Of a stretch of DNA of 64,000 nucleotides, positions 1 through 13,878 are shown piece after piece. Numbering within the stretch: the first letter of the stretch is position 1; every line of letters starts with the position of its first letter. Location of the stretch: positions 12,575,001-12,639,000 of the forward strand of contig JABWDB010000005.1 in assembly GCA_019614645.1 (NCBI GenBank), written 5' to 3'. The notes beneath the pieces were generated by a model. That model saw only the letters and a program-made list of their open reading frames with translations. It was not told where the DNA came from and ran no database searches. Position numbers and translations under genes: made by a program. The stretch comes from Stratiolaelaps scimitus. Its lineage: Eukaryota; Arthropoda; Arachnida; Mesostigmata; Laelapidae.

Positions 1-357
1 ATCGATTGCGAGCCGATGCAGTTTTGGCTCCGCCATATTCGGGCCTATTTGACTCAATGCATACCCACCCATATCGGTTGTTCATCTCCTGTTCTGTTTC
101 AATAGGTGTACTATACAATAGCACAACAGACCGGCGGTGGTTGTACCTCATCGATCGGTCAGTTGGTGTTCACCGGACCGGGTCTTCTCGAGCAGGAGCA
201 TCTTGTGTGGATGTACCATTTACAATCGTCCACCCCATCTCGGCGGTGCAGTGTCATCTCTAACCATGGTGGCTCAAGCCGGTGTCGGCATCGCGCGAGT
301 TGGCGGGAGCGGCGCTCTCGTTGCAAATGTCCACACAAACTGTCTACATTCACACTG

Positions 358-383
358 TCTCTCTCTCTCTCTCTCTCTCTCTC
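358..383. repeat. (CT)n microsatellite
   Basis: An uninterrupted CT run, one of many in the first 2.1 kb (others near 1181-1232, and GA at 1621-1654). Confidence 0.95.
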
Positions 384-670
384 ACGCGCGCGCTGTAATG
401 ACGCAGCAACACTCGACATTGTGCATAATATGTGCTACATGCCGACAATGTGCATAGACTCTATATCTGTCTATATCTAAATACACGTGCGAATCAAGTC
501 ACGGTTGATCAGCGCCTGTGCTACAAGATGGACGGATCGGCATTACACATCACTCTTGTCCCCTCTCTGTTATCTTTCATAGCAACGGTGAAGAGTCTTC
601 ACAGCGAGCGAGCGAAAGAGAGAGAGCAATAGAGGGTAGACAGACAATAACGAGCGGTAACAGTCTCCGA

Positions 671-697
671 AGCTCGAATCGCTTGGCGATTCGAGCT
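671..697. repeat. Inverted repeat, 12-bp perfect arms with 3-nt loop
   Basis: The arms agctcgaatcgc (671-682) and gcgattcgagct (686-697) flank ttg. No gene or run of T follows that would suggest a terminator. Confidence 0.8.
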
Positions 698-1180
698 ATT
701 CCGTTCTGCTTCGAAGGGAACACTATAAGTGAAGTCATGTGGACGAGCCATGATTGCTGGTGGCGACGGCGGCTAGAGAGTTTTGTTGGTGTGCTACATT
801 GTGTGCATATCAGACTGAGAGAGAAAGAGAGAGAGAGATACGATCGGGCCGCGAACACATAACACCGGGCTATATGTATGATCACAATCAGCAACAACAA
901 TGCCGAGCAGACCAGCACTCCTCCCCCGGATCGCGGACGGCCTCCCCTCTGCCATGCTGTCCGAGCCTGCTTTATTCCCACTCGCTGATATTCGCCATTC
1001 GTTGCGTGCCTACCGTGACGGGTATCTGGTCTCTAATCCTGTCATGGATTGCTTACTGTGAGCGCGGGAATTTGCAAGGAGCTTTGGGCGCGGTGGAGCG
1101 CTGCGGGGAGCAGAGTCCGAACGTAGCATCGAAAAGAGCCCTATAGCCGCCCCCAAATCCATTTCGAGTTCTCCCATCTA

Positions 1181-1232
1181 CTTCTCTCCATCTCTCTCTC
1201 TCTCTCCATCTCTCTGTCTCTCTCTCTCTCTG
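1181..1232. repeat. (CT)n-rich imperfect array
   Basis: A CT run interrupted by CCAT and GTCT units. Confidence 0.9.
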
Positions 1233-1620
1233 CGTGGAGGCAGATGACTGCGACAACATTCATATGGTTTGCACATAGGAGGACGGATGGAGGTCGAGAT
1301 AGTTGGAGCCGTACCTGTGTGTCGATGTGCTTCGCTCATACAATAGACACATAGATAAATGAAACACTAGCGTGGTCCGGTGATGCCATCACTGTCATTG
1401 CTAGCACCGTAGTATTACTGTCGATGTCCATGAAGAGCGGGGGGTGCGGAGGCAATTCAAGTTTGCACCGACCAGTGCAAAGTGTCGCCGATCAGACTCC
1501 GGATCTAGTGGGGAGAGAGAGAGAGAGACAGGAGTGACGTCTAGTTTCTCGTCTGAGCAGTAGAAATCTAGCGGGAGCTATCGTGCTGCTCACAGACCTG
1601 AGTGTGACTTTTGAAATAGA

Positions 1621-1654
1621 AGAGAGAGAGAGAGAGAGGGAGAGAGAGAGAGAC
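1621..1654. repeat. (GA)n microsatellite
   Basis: A GA run with one GGG interruption. Confidence 0.93.
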
Positions 1655-3175
1655 AGAGAACTAGGGAACCACGGCGTGAAGCCAAGGAACTGAGACATCG
1701 TGCAAGGAAAACTGAACAAAAAAGTGGTGCCGACGCAAAACGAAGTGGTGACGCTCCTTGCCACTGAAGGATATCGTCATCATCACATCACTGTGTCGTG
1801 AGCAGGGGGTTAAGACCTATATGGGGTGATGCTGATGAAGAACGAAGGCAGACCCCTATATCTATCCCGTTTTCGCTGGGCACCCTCCATTCCAAGTGCT
1901 GCTCCCTGGCACTCAGCCGTTATCACGACCAGAGCACCATCACTATTACTACTACTACTGCTACTGCCTTCCCACCTCTCTCTCTCTCTTTCTCTCCCTC
2001 CCATTCTTTCTATTTCTCTTGCTATCTATCTATGTGAGATGTCCGTGGGTGTGTCTGTGTGTCCATTGTGGTTCAGCAAGAGTGGTGCAGTAAAGCTCTA
2101 TTGTGCCAGGCGGACGATGGGCCAACGCTATTGGTGAGTGGTGGTAGTGCTTTTGGAAGTGCAAGCAGAAACCGGGCGGGAGCCGCCTCGATGGGAATGG
2201 GGTGCTCTTCTTGTCTCTCGTTATATATATATATATACGCCGTAGCTGTGTGATGTGGTGCGATGCAGTGCGGCGCAGACGAAGCCAGGAGGATATGCGA
2301 GCGGGAGCTGTTTGATAGGATCTCCCTCCCCATCCATCGGGTCCACCGAAAGCCACGAACCGAGCAGCAGCGACTCAACGAGTCGCTGGGCCACCAACAC
2401 GCCGACTAAGAGGCGCACATCTGCCAGGTCACAGAAAGCTCTTATAGAGAGACGATCGAGAAGATGAAGAAGGACGAGAAGGCGGGGATGAGAAAGGCGA
2501 ACGCATATATACACATACGCACACATCCACATAGACGCTGAGGAGAAGAAGAGCCCTGGCCAGCATGTACACAGACACACACGCACACGGTCTCCGAGAA
2601 ACTCCACAGACCCCGTGTCGAGTCCCTCTAAGGGTCCCCAGTCTGGCACACAACCCTCGTATCCACATATTTTTTCTCCGTCCGCCAACGACACTTACAG
2701 TCTCCACTCTTCCTACACGCAATGCATGAACCACTGCTGCCTGCCATTGGGGAGCCATCGTAGTCCTGCCGCCACTCATCGCCGACGAACGAGTCGTCGG
2801 TGCAGCGCGACCAGTCGACCGGCAGCGAGCTGAGGCGATGGTCGCTCGTAGCTTCCCGCTTTCCACCCACCCGAGCTCGTAGTCGACTCGTCTCGGCGTG
2901 TTCGAACGAGCAATGATCACGGGAGGGACGCACGCAGCGAGGAGCATACAAAGGCGAGCCGTGCGTCGACAAGGAAGCACGGACAAGGTAGCAGGTAGGG
3001 AATTGAGAGGAGGAGAAGATCGAGAGGCGGAGAAGGAAGGAATCGACTGAGGAAACTGGACGGAGGCGGGGGCGAATTCTCGAGACCACCTCTCTCGTGT
3101 GAAGGCCTGCTGCCATCTTTCCCCCGCTATCTACCCATTGCTTCGAGATCTTCAGCCGCCAGTGCTGAACTACAA

Positions 3176-3231
3176 CCTTTTCTTTTTTTTTTTTCTTCTT
3201 CTTGTTCTTCTTTCGTTCTCTCTTTTTCTCC
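3176..3231. repeat. Pyrimidine tract, T-rich with CTT units
   Basis: An unbroken run of C and T except for two or three G. On the minus strand it produces a Lys-rich chance frame (2628-3239) that is not a gene. Confidence 0.9.
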
Positions 3232-6200
3232 TGGGCCACGCGGCGCGAGCAGTTTCGGGGGCCGCTCGCTGTGAGTTGGCGGTTCCGCCGCCAATGGCAG
3301 CAGAAGGAACAACTGGGCAGGCGCCCAACATCCCATTCGCCTCCGCATAGATAAATCTATTCCCTTCGTACTGCTAAGGCGATGGCCTCACCGCCGCTCG
3401 CTCTCTGCTGCAACCGGAGTGATGCTGCCGCCGCTTGTCTGTCTGTGTGTATGCTCGTTCGTTCTATCTGTGCCCTGCCTGCCTGCCTGCGTGGTCGGAA
3501 CCCGCCTAGACAACGCGGAGCGAGGGGCGCAGGTCCGCTGGACGAGGTTGAGTGGCACGGGGTCTGTTCGCTTTCCTCCCAGTCCCATCCGACTATCCAT
3601 GCGTCTTCTGGGGCGGTTTGCTGCAGCAGCATGCGTACCTACCCAACTTGGGGTTAGTTTCAAGAATGGCGAAGAGGCGAGCCAGCAGCTAGCAGAGTCG
3701 GTTACGCGAGCCCGCACCCAGCGAGACCCATAGGCCTGACTATGCGGGTGCTGAAGAATTGTACACCCGGCTACACAATCCACCCGACCCCGGGGGATGG
3801 TTGTATCCCGGGTGCAGTCGAGCCGGCTTTCTGCTTCTACCACCCAAGATTGGCACAGAGCTTAAGTAGGAGCAAACCCCTTTTGAATAGCAGGAAAAAT
3901 AAGAGGGGAATGAAGAGGCGACCAGTAGTAGTAGTAGTAGGAGAGTAAGGGAAGAGTGGCTCTTTCCCGCGGATACGATGGAAGGGACGGTGCGACCGGG
4001 TGGGGTAAAGCCTTGGTGGTGGTGGTGGCGGCGGCGACGGTGTAGAGTAGAATGACAGGATTCGTAGATCCAATGGGTGGCTGCGTGCGGGTTGTTGGTT
4101 GGTTGTGTCGGGGTCTTTGTGGGGAACGGGGCCACCGCCCTGCTGCGGTGACTATGAGTGTGTGCGTGTGTGGCTTAAATAGGCTCTCAATGAAGATCTG
4201 CTCCTGCCGCTGTGCAATTACTGAAGAGAGAAGCGGAGCGCGTCTGGATGGCTGCTGGACGACCCACCGACCGTCGCTCGTATCCCCGTCTTCATCTATA
4301 CATTACCTCCCTAAGCAGCAGCCGTTTACTCCAGCAACTTGCTGAACAGCGGGGAGCAGCTCTGACGGAGCGGAGCGGTGGGGTGCATGGGACGTTTACG
4401 GTGGTCGCGGCAGCAGCATCAGCACCGATAGCGACAATGCGCCACAGGCACTACGATGATCTCGGTGACATCAAGCAACTAGGGCCACACTGCTAGACTC
4501 GCCTCCCCTCGAGGGTCGTTCGACTTGAGGTGACGAGAGAGAGAGAGAGCGAGAGAGCGAAATCGGGGGTTTGGGACGAAGGGGAGTGAAGTGTGTACGG
4601 CACGTGCTCGTACCTTGTCGCCCTCAGCGGCTGCCAGACCGGCAGACACGCGCGCGCAGGCGAACAGGATAGTAGTAGTCAGCGAGGTTGACATACAGCC
4701 CATTGCCGTGGGCTGCACCCCCGACAAACTCAATCCCAAGGCTCGCCGTGTTTCTCCCTATCTTACCACCCTCAACTTCCTATTGCCTTGTCCCTCCTCC
4801 CCCGCCTTTCTGCCAGCTCTCGTACTTACATACATCCGGTTACAGGATAGAATAGTGGGATTGCACGGATGGATGGCTAGCTGGCTGACTAGCTCAGTCG
4901 CTCGGCCGCTTCGCTACCATCTCGAGGGGACCGAGCGACGAGCGTGCTGTGCTGTTCGGCCCGTGGGTATGGCCGAATTAGCTCGAGGTTGTTGGGTCAG
5001 TCAGCGCGCGTACGAGACGGGGTATGCCGGGCAGAGGGGACGCGCCTCTCATCGCGTCACCCCGTTAGACTCGACTCTCCAGAGCCACACCCCCCATACA
5101 CGCACACAAACTCACCTCATGCCCCGCAAGCAGCCTGGCAGGCGACAGCCGTTTGCACTGACTCAATGTACCTGTGCCTAAGTACTGCACACTGTACAAC
5201 AACAGCAGCAGCAGACCCCTCCCCCGCCCCCGGTTGTGAGGTTGATCTGAGCTGCATGCTACTACCTGCTATTATAGGTTGCGTGCTTGTTGTCATGGGG
5301 TCGTCCACACCCAGGTATATAATAGCAGTCTAGGCGACAGTGTCGGAAAGTAGTTGTCGGAATATTGGTGGCGGTCGTGGCAGTAGTGGTTGAGGAGTCA
5401 CAAGCATCGCGAGTCACACGGGCAGCCGCAGGCAGGTATCTACCTAACACATAGTGCCTGCTCGCTCATACATACAGGGCTCATCGCACTCACCTGTGCC
5501 TGCAAGGGGCGGAGTCGCTGAAGCAGCTCCGGCCTGCCGCCCGTCACAGCCGGCCCGTCCGAGATAGCCGGACAAAGGTGTGTGCTATATGGCTATGTGT
5601 GTGGTTCCTGCAGGGGGGGGGTAGGCGCAGCGTTGGTTGGGACGCCGCCTGCAGTAGCGAGTGGTCCGTTGTAGCCGTTACAGCCGGCACTTAGACCTTT
5701 GATGCCTGTCATGCTATATGCATGTCTCTCTCTCTCTCTGTCACAGACACACACATAGAGAGACATCCCTTCAGTCGTTCGCTGTCTCTCGGTCTCATTC
5801 ATGCCTTCGTCTGCGTGCCGAACCGACCCGCCCATTTGCACTGGTAGCCTCAGGGTGGCGTAACCGGCTGCAAACCGCCGGCCACGGTGTCCTACCTGTC
5901 ACGCTGGGTCTCATCTGTGACGTTACATCACGTTTTGGCTGGAAGCTACCCGTCTACTGACCCATGAATCGTCTCTGGGATGATAAACTGGCTCTCACTC
6001 TAGATTCTAACCTGTACAGCGACGACCCTCTCCGTCTCTCGCTCTACCGTTTGGCAAAGTCTACCCTGTACAACGATGTCCGGGGAACCGTCACGGATGT
6101 CTCAATTGCGACGAACGGCATGCATAGATATTTTTTTTGTTTTATACTGCACTGCCCCACAACACGTATTCCCGTATAGAGTCTCAGATGTGAAGCAACG

Positions 6201-6349
6201 TTTGCGAAGTAAATAAGTTGTATAATAGCTTGAATCACTCGAATTGAGAAACTTGACACCGAAGCATGCTTCATGTACTGTTCAGCTCGAGTTCACCAGA
6301 TCGACACAATGTCAACACCACATATAAGCTCATATAATTAATGAATTAA

Positions 6350-6740
6350 TTAGTTTCGTAACCGTGAGTGGTGAAACACTGCCGCATGGCTCTGTTTCAG
6401 CAGGGTGGCTGTGGAATGGTGTTGTACGCACACATTCTCGTGCTTCATAAAGTTACGGCTCGTTTTGATGCTTGTCAGGAGAGACAATTGACTAATCATC
6501 CTCGCCTCGACAAGCAATTTATCGCCCTTTGAGAGTTCGCTTCGCGTCCACGAGTGCTGTACCGGGCGTTCGAAAAGTGTCCACACTGTCCCGAATGGCA
6601 AACTGTACAGTTAGCAAGAATTGCTTGCTATACCACGGCGTAAGAACGCGCACTGTACGCTCTTGAGGTGTCGCGCGGCATAGTGCGATCTGCGAGACTG
6701 CCGTTCGATGTTTGGGATCCTCACACAAAGTTACCAAATA
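6350..6740 (-). pseudogene. Decayed transposase-like fragment (helix-turn-helix region), frameshifted
   Basis: Two adjacent minus-strand frames look like successive pieces of one decayed protein. The first (6737-6519) contains TPQERTVRVL, then TFRTPGTALVDAKRTLKGR. The second, in another frame (about 6500-6350), contains HENVCVQHHSTATLLKQSHAAV. The order 'F-x-TG-x-x-x-D-K-R-GR' followed by 'ENV-x-x-V-x-x-x-x-x-x-SP-x-x-S' is the pattern of the N-terminal DNA-binding half of mariner/Tc1-related transposases found in arthropod genomes. No catalytic part was seen further along the minus strand. The block is plain in composition, as expected for a dead element. This is pattern recognition only and could be coincidence. 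Confidence 0.35.
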
Positions 6741-8057
6741 TGTTCGTTCATTTCCACAAGTTTTGAAGTTTGCTTTCAGATCCGAAAAAGCATTTCGACC
6801 ATTGGTAATCCTTTCATATGAGAGACCTTCATTTGTAATTGTCTGTTCGACAATAACGGGAGGAGAACACCTACACTAGTTATTATGAGCATACCGGTAA
6901 ACATGTGCTTCTGAGTCCGATGAAGATTTCAAGACTTTTGTAATTGACATTCCAGGAAAGCTCGCCTTCGTTAGAAAGATTCTATTTTTAGTGTTTCCAT
7001 CAGCTGTCATTGTATTTCCACTATATTTCTTAATGAAAAACAGCTATGACTTTGGCTAACACTGATGCGTTCACTATCCAACATGTTAAGCAGTTGGGAT
7101 AACAAGATACACAATGATTAGTTCTTGATTCGTTTTCGCGCTCCAAAGATGGCACATAATAATTTCGAGATTGAAAATATTCCCGCTCAAGCATTAAGCT
7201 ATTGCTACTATCTTTCTGGCCATCACTTGTGTGTATAGCCATATTTATCTGAGCCGCAACGATTGGCCGAATGTTTCTTACTGCAAACAGTACAATTTAG
7301 GTGTGGCCACAAAGTAGCCATGTATAAACAGACATAAGTATGCAACAAGTTCAGAATTTCAATCTCACGAACAAGCTACACAGGTTGTCGAGCAAACGCG
7401 ATTCCCCATAACAACATTTCAGAACAGAGACACACTCTCTCTCTCTCCCTCTCTCCTCCTCCCTCTCTCAGTCTATCTCTAGCTAGCATATATCCCTCTG
7501 GATTGCTTAAAGATTGAATCAATGATTAAGTTTTCACAGCCACCTTCACCGCACTCCTCGAGCTTCATTGTCTGATTCAGTCCTCGCTTCCACAGAGCAA
7601 CTCGTCCGCTATATCTACTCTCTCTCTTTCTCTCTCTCTGCCGCCGACCGACATCATCTCGTCTTCTAGTCCTCCATCTGCCAGTGCTGCTCCCCCTGCC
7701 CATCATCATCATCATGATCATCCATAGACAAGAAGCACTTGACAAGCGCTTCGTCTCTCGGCTGAGCGCTCGGTCTGGCCTCGGTGTATGTCGATGTTGT
7801 TGCGCCATTCGTGTAGCGTATGGCTGATGCAGCAACTCGTTAGGGTCATCTCGTTTCTCACTCCCCCTGCCGCCGTCGGGACGGACCCCCCAGCGCCACC
7901 CCTATCTCGCAACAGCCGGACGGCCCGCCGCAGTCGAAACACTGCCGCGCTTCGACCACCTCTCTCTTTCTCTCCGTCTCTCTCCCTCTTTTTCGCTGTC
8001 TCCATGTAGGATGCATGTACTCAGAGGTGTGCCCGTGTCTCGCTTTGTGTGTGACGG

Positions 8058-8106
<49 letters not shown>
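8058..8106. repeat. Compound (TA)n(TG)n microsatellite
   Basis: An alternating TA tract continues into (TG)n without a break. Confidence 0.93.
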
Positions 8107-9851
8107 CTGGGTATGGACGTGTGATCCAATTCGTAGCTAATAAACGGGGCGAACCCCTGTGACGACCATTTGCACAATGTTAGCGCCTGCAGGCACGGGC
8201 TCACACTCACGGGCAGACAGGCATCGGCGCTCACACGCAGAGACGATGCGAGAACGCTGGCTACGACTTCACTTGGTCGTCGGGTTTCGTTTGAATGGCC
8301 TTCTATCCAGCTACTAGGCTCGTATCTCCACAATGATCTGCTGCCGCGGCACGACAATGCTTCGGTCGAGGGAGGCGGGGCTATGGCGTTCTCCTGCTCA
8401 CCACCGTCATTAATAGTTACAATGCCATCAGCATTCAGTCGAAAGAGGGGACTAGGATGCGAGCAACGGGCGGGCGGGCGGTAGACGATTGTTCGGCCTG
8501 CCAGTTTGCGCTCCATCTCTCTCTTTCTCTCTATGTATTCTATCTGATGCAGTCCTCATCGTAATCTGACAGATGCGAGGTGCTATGCGACTGTGTGTGT
8601 CCCCATGTTCGTATATCTCTACCTATTCCTAAGTAGTATCCGCTCTGTGCCCATGTCGTTCGTCTGTGACATTCGGCGGCTGTGGCCCCCTCTCTGCCTG
8701 CGCCACAATCGTTCATTTTCTCGCGACCATTGCCACCACAGCGCGACCGACGACGATGACGACAACAACAACAATGCTAGCGACCTGGACAGTGCCACAA
8801 CGGCTGGGACCCACTGCGATCCGATACAAATCAAGCCAATGTCTCCCCCGACAATCCCTCCACTCACACTCAGATTGTCCCACTCCCCAGCCGCCTGTTT
8901 TCTGCTTCTCTGCTTCGCCTAGCGACGAACTCTGCCAACGGGTGGATAAAGCCGGCGAAGGATGGGCAAGGTGCACGATAGTGCACTACCCACCAAAGTG
9001 GGTTCAGACTTCAAAACTCCGGGTGACTCCTGCGGCCTGCTGGAACCCCTCGCCACTCCCCTCGGCGGCCACTCTCCTGTCAACCTCGTCGAACGCGTAG
9101 ACGAGTGCCAGACCCTGCTGTTGCTACTACTACTGCTGCTGCTGCTGCTGCCACTGCAAGTCGATACGACGCGATGGAGTCGAAGCTCTTCGATGGATCT
9201 CTCCGATCCGTTCAGGCATGGATGACTGGGTGAAGTGTCACCGGCAGCCGCTCCGTTACTACTTCGGTCGTTGCCTCGCTCTCTGTCGCTCTGTTTCCGG
9301 AGCCGCGCAGGGAGGGGTGGGGGGTGAGTGAGAGGGGTATAGCGATCGCGAAGCCGAGGGTTTCCCCCCCGAAAGCCGCCGCTTTCGCCTGCACACGCGA
9401 GCAAGCGGGGCCGAGCGAGAGGCTTACTCGAATCATCCACAGGGTAAACAGGCCGGGCTGACATTCACGAGCAGCGGGCGCTCGCGAGCCGACGTGCGGA
9501 CCGCGGCCGCGCTCGGTCGGCAGGGGGGGTCCAGCCATCGAGGCAGCCAGCCAATCCACCCATCGGTCATCAGCCGCGACGGACCGTGACACCCGAACCT
9601 CACCGAGTGAGCTGATGCGTCCTGCTGAGCGCCCCATCATCCCCCGCCAATCTCCTTTCGATCCACCCCGTCCGTTCGTTCGTTCTTGTACGATCGCTAT
9701 TACCGGCAACCGTTACCATATAAAGCTCTATTGCTCAGCAGTACAAACCGGTGGCGGGCCAACGTACCAGTAATCGAAACAGTGAAATGTTAGCACATAT
9801 ATATGTTCACCCATGGCACTGACATACACACACACACCCCGCAGTACACAG

Positions 9852-9919
<68 letters not shown>
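9852..9919. repeat. Compound (CA)n(TA)n(GA)n microsatellite
   Basis: A short CA run passes directly into TA (about 9860-9886) and then GA (about 9886-9918). Confidence 0.95.
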
Positions 9920-9921
<2 letters not shown>

Positions 9922-12900
9922 GAGAAGGGAGTACTATATAAAAGCCGATGGTGTCGTATATAATGGCGTAGCCCAGTTGTTCACTCTGCTGACGGGCTTA
10001 CGGTTGCTGTGCAATTCGCCCGCCAGTCAGGAAGGAAGGCAGACAGCGTTTAGTGGCTGGCTGTCGTAGACTGACTGTACATGTAGCTCGAACGAGACAG
10101 AGCGTATCAGCAGGACGACATCTCCATGGACAACAGCGATGGAGGAGGCGGTGACGGCGGCAAGAGTCGATAGTGGCAAAAGCAGGCGAAGAGGAGGAAG
10201 AAAGTGCGGCCAGCAACCGCTCGACTCACCAACCGACCTAAACACAGACATAGGTGTAATGGCGCTGCCGGTGATAGTCGTTGCTGAGGTTGATGCGATA
10301 GTTGTGTCTCTCAGAAGAAGAAGAAGAAGAGGCTGGAGCGGCCGGCATATTTGCAGCAACAGACAGGAGCACGGGTCGTGGACATGCGCCAACTACGAGA
10401 CAGCAGCGAACGGATCGCGTATTCGCGACGATTCAGTCTGCTCGCCGCTGGAAATGCTCCCCGATGCGGTCTCGATTATTATTATTGGCTTGAATTAGTC
10501 GACTGTGGCGAGCAGGCGGGTCGACGCTTCACAGACCCCCCCGTCTGCCGTAGACGAGCGAGGCTTCGTCGCTTGCTTGCTAGCTAGGCAGGCAGCCAGG
10601 CTTCGTTGCTATAGGTCCCAGACTGCGGCAACCCCCGGGGTATCGGCCGGAGCACCCGTCGTTCCCCCTCGAGCGCAGCGAGTTTTGCACTGATGGGTGT
10701 CGTGTCGTCATGACCAAGTGGTGATGGTGGCCTGCCGGCCTCCTCGGCGGTGAGCTGCCTACCGCCCAGCCGTCCCAAACAAGGGTACGATGAAGTGAGA
10801 CCGTCCCGGTCGATCTGAGCGGGACACAGAGACGACTAACACGTCCTTCATCCTCACAGACCTCTCCGCGCTCGAAGGGACAACAAGCGCTATTCGATAT
10901 GAGGCAATAGCGATAAGCGCGGCGCCGCACGAGGAAGCGACATCTCGAATCGAGATAGATAGGTGGCGGCGGGTGCGCGTTGAATTGAAATCAAAGTTGA
11001 CTAATACCGTTTAGCAGAGAGGAAAGGTTGCCAGCTCGGGTTACCGAGCGACGAGTCCGAGTCGGCAGCGATGGCGGTACGAATCTTCGATGACGATGAC
11101 GATAAAAATGCGTGAGCTCGAGGGGAGGGGGCACAATGTAGGGCCATAGACAGTGAAAACAAGCCTAATTCATTAATTATAATAATAATAATTATGTTAC
11201 GATCATTGGTTGTTGGCAGACAGCGACGAATATGGTGCATATATTGGCACATTGTAATATTGTAATTGTATTGGCTGTTAGGCTAGTTGTCGACTTTTGA
11301 CACATGCTGTAGGTTCGTTTCAGAAGTGTAGATCCATTCAGTGGTCATTAACCATTGCGGTTCCACAGCGAAGGTTTTCCGGGCAGCTGTATAATACATG
11401 CGGAGCTCGAAATGTCCTTACATATCCGGCCCAAAATACAAACGAGCTAATTCCGACCGGTGTCCACGAGACGGCCGAGTTACGCGCAGATGCCGATGTC
11501 TGTCCGCATGTCAGAAATCGAGTTATGTTGTATCTAATCGATTATGCTACCCGTAGCATTAGCAGGCAATAGGGCGCCGTGCTAAGACCGCTTAAATTAA
11601 TTAGTCTCAGTATGACTATTTCGTCCGGTCATCCCAATCGAACAATGTGCAACGTGTTTCGAATGCCTAATTACGTTAGACACGAATATAACAATGAATG
11701 CACTGAGCGATATCTCAGATACACCTAGATGACGAGATGTCAGATAAAGAATTAAACGATAGTGGTAAGGTTACAATGAGTGTTCACTGTTTGGAGAAGG
11801 GTTGACCTTTGCTGTCAGTCGTTGCCTCGGGAAAAGCACGTCATCCAATAATAGCTACGTGAATGGCCACCGCAACGGCCGTGGGTGAGGTCGATCGTCC
11901 GGCGGAAATGGTCAAATGAATGAGGCTCACATTGCGAGCCCGGCGCGTGTGTCATATATGAACATGTGACGTAGCGCTGAGACACGTTTACACACAAGCA
12001 CACATGTCTATCTCTGTGAGATGGTCAGGTACAGCGCTTTTGGGCATATCATCGGCGATAGCTGATTAGTGGAACATTGAAGAAACACGCAGGGATGAAG
12101 CACCCAAGGATTTAGATGTTGAGCAAAATTTTCGATTTGATTTCTGCTTGCTACTTGTACTAGAGCCGCGTGTGCCGAACACATCGAGTAGGTATCAAGT
12201 CATTCTGGCGGCGGAGTGGCCTTGAAGGGAGAATGGAAACATTCGCGTACACATCTTGATCAATGCTAGTACTTTATTGATGTCAAATCCACGTTACAAA
12301 TCCAAGCGAAGATGTTAATCAGTGATGAATTCGTAGCCAAGTGTGTCGACCATGTTTTGCCAAAGGTGCTTAGTCACTTGTGTGTATTCGTAACTTCTTT
12401 AGTGTCTTGAGAGGCGAGACGTTGATTGAAGCAATCGAAGTCGGGCTTATCATCGATGGTAATAGGATGATTCACCAAACTGCACCGAGTTGTACCAGGA
12501 CACGATGGCTGGATTGGCCTCCCTATGTTCTGTGGCCAACCACTGTCTCCAGCTGAGCATCGAGCTGAAGTCCGACCTGGGCAAAACAGACACGCACATA
12601 TCTATTTATATGTACAACACGAGGGGTTAGGTGCGCAACCACCGAAGTGGAGAAACAAGCTGTGTATACACATCAACGGGCTACGGGTTGACACCGCGGC
12701 GATCCTTCTACGAGGAAGAACTCGCAGTGAGGTGAGATTGAAGCAAGCCATAGTCCATCAACACGGCGTCAGGTTCACTTTGGGCTGAAGTGAGATTCGA
12801 TAGGGTGTAGGCTTTCGCCCGCAGCGCTCCGAAAGTGAGTTCTCATGATGGCGTTTCCCGAAGGAGCGCGGAACGCCTCAAAGAGAGGGGTATCGAGTGT

Positions 12901-13025
12901 GGGATAATACCCAGCTATCCCACATCTTAAGCCTTCCTTCAAAACGATTTCGAAGCGACACACCAATCATACCATTGATTCGGTCATGACTCACTGAATT
13001 AAATACGAATAGATCTGCTTAAGTA

Positions 13026-13051
13026 TTCTCGTGACTTGAGCTTCACGAGAA
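13026..13051. repeat. Inverted repeat, 9-bp perfect arms
   Basis: The arms ttctcgtga (13026-13034) and tcacgagaa (13043-13051) enclose an 8-nt loop in a microsatellite-poor stretch. Confidence 0.7.
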
Positions 13052-13845
13052 ATCGACGCTTAGCGCAGCCGTCATCGTATCTCGGTGGTGCCCCATGCAT
13101 GCCAGATGGATGTGCCGATTTTCGAGGAATTATACCCCTACGGGAATGCATCGAAGCGTCGCCAACCGACAAAGTGAGACAGACCTCCACTGCAGCAAAC
13201 TAAACCAATCCGTACGAAACTGTACATCAAGGTGAAACTATATATGAATCAACTCATCACACATCGTTATGCCCACCGTCATCATCATCATCGTCATTAT
13301 ATAGCTATTTATCATAAGCGTCGCAAGGAGCAGTCCTCGTTACTGTAGCTGCCGCGTTTACCTGCTCTCTGTCTCTCATTTCGGGGATCAGAGTGCAACC
13401 CTGCCAGTGCTATCACCGTCACCTGTATTCGCACGCGGTATATATATATACATATGTATACTGCTCAGGCAGTCGCCATTGGTGCACGATGGAAGCACAA
13501 TAAGAGTAGCAGCAGTTAACAAGGGGAGCAAATAGCGTGATTATGATCGGCAGACAGATCATCGAAATACAATGCGGCGAACTCGATCATATCAACCAAC
13601 AATGGTGTCAGACCTGAAGCAACAGCCGCAACAGCAAAGCAACGCAGGCACCCTGCGGAGATTACCCTGGCGCAGTGCTCCCAGTGCGAAAGAATTAGAG
13701 ACCGTCCAAACGAAGCTCATCCAGGTTCTTAATATATGGAACTAAGGGGGTTTGGGTTCCGAAGGGGTTCATTGTAAATGAAGCACCCTCGTAGCTCGGT
13801 TCTTAAATTGTCTTTTGTGCATATTTCTGCACATTTGCATAGATA

Positions 13846-13878
<33 letters not shown>
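13846..13878. repeat. (ATT)n microsatellite
   Basis: About 11 ATT units; on the minus strand this reads as poly-Asn in a chance frame. Confidence 0.95.

Larger units (their letters stand above)
1..5840. other. Microsatellite-rich, GC-rich sequence without a supported gene
   Basis: Many CT, GA and trinucleotide runs produce long chance frames with Ser-Leu, Arg-Glu or Lys runs. None shows a domain I recognise. It lies 25 kb or more beyond the gro 3' end, and could be intergenic or an intron of another gene. Confidence 0.6.
7430..11000. other. Microsatellite-rich block, no supported gene
   Basis: CT runs near 7433-7470 and 7618-7640, compound TA arrays at 8058 and 9852, and CTG runs near 9118-9150. 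Reading frames here are repeat-driven. Confidence 0.6.

Noticed and set aside
2628..3239. 203-residue minus-strand frame with Lys-rich start and a CxxCxxxxxCxC cluster
   Set aside because: The Lys part comes from the pyrimidine tract. The cysteines have no spacing I can match to a known domain, and there is no splice or codon evidence.
11297..11572. Plus-strand frame ending LYLIDYATRSISRQ, reminiscent of a retroelement integrase motif
   Set aside because: Only a short match; no other integrase residues or zinc-binding region nearby.
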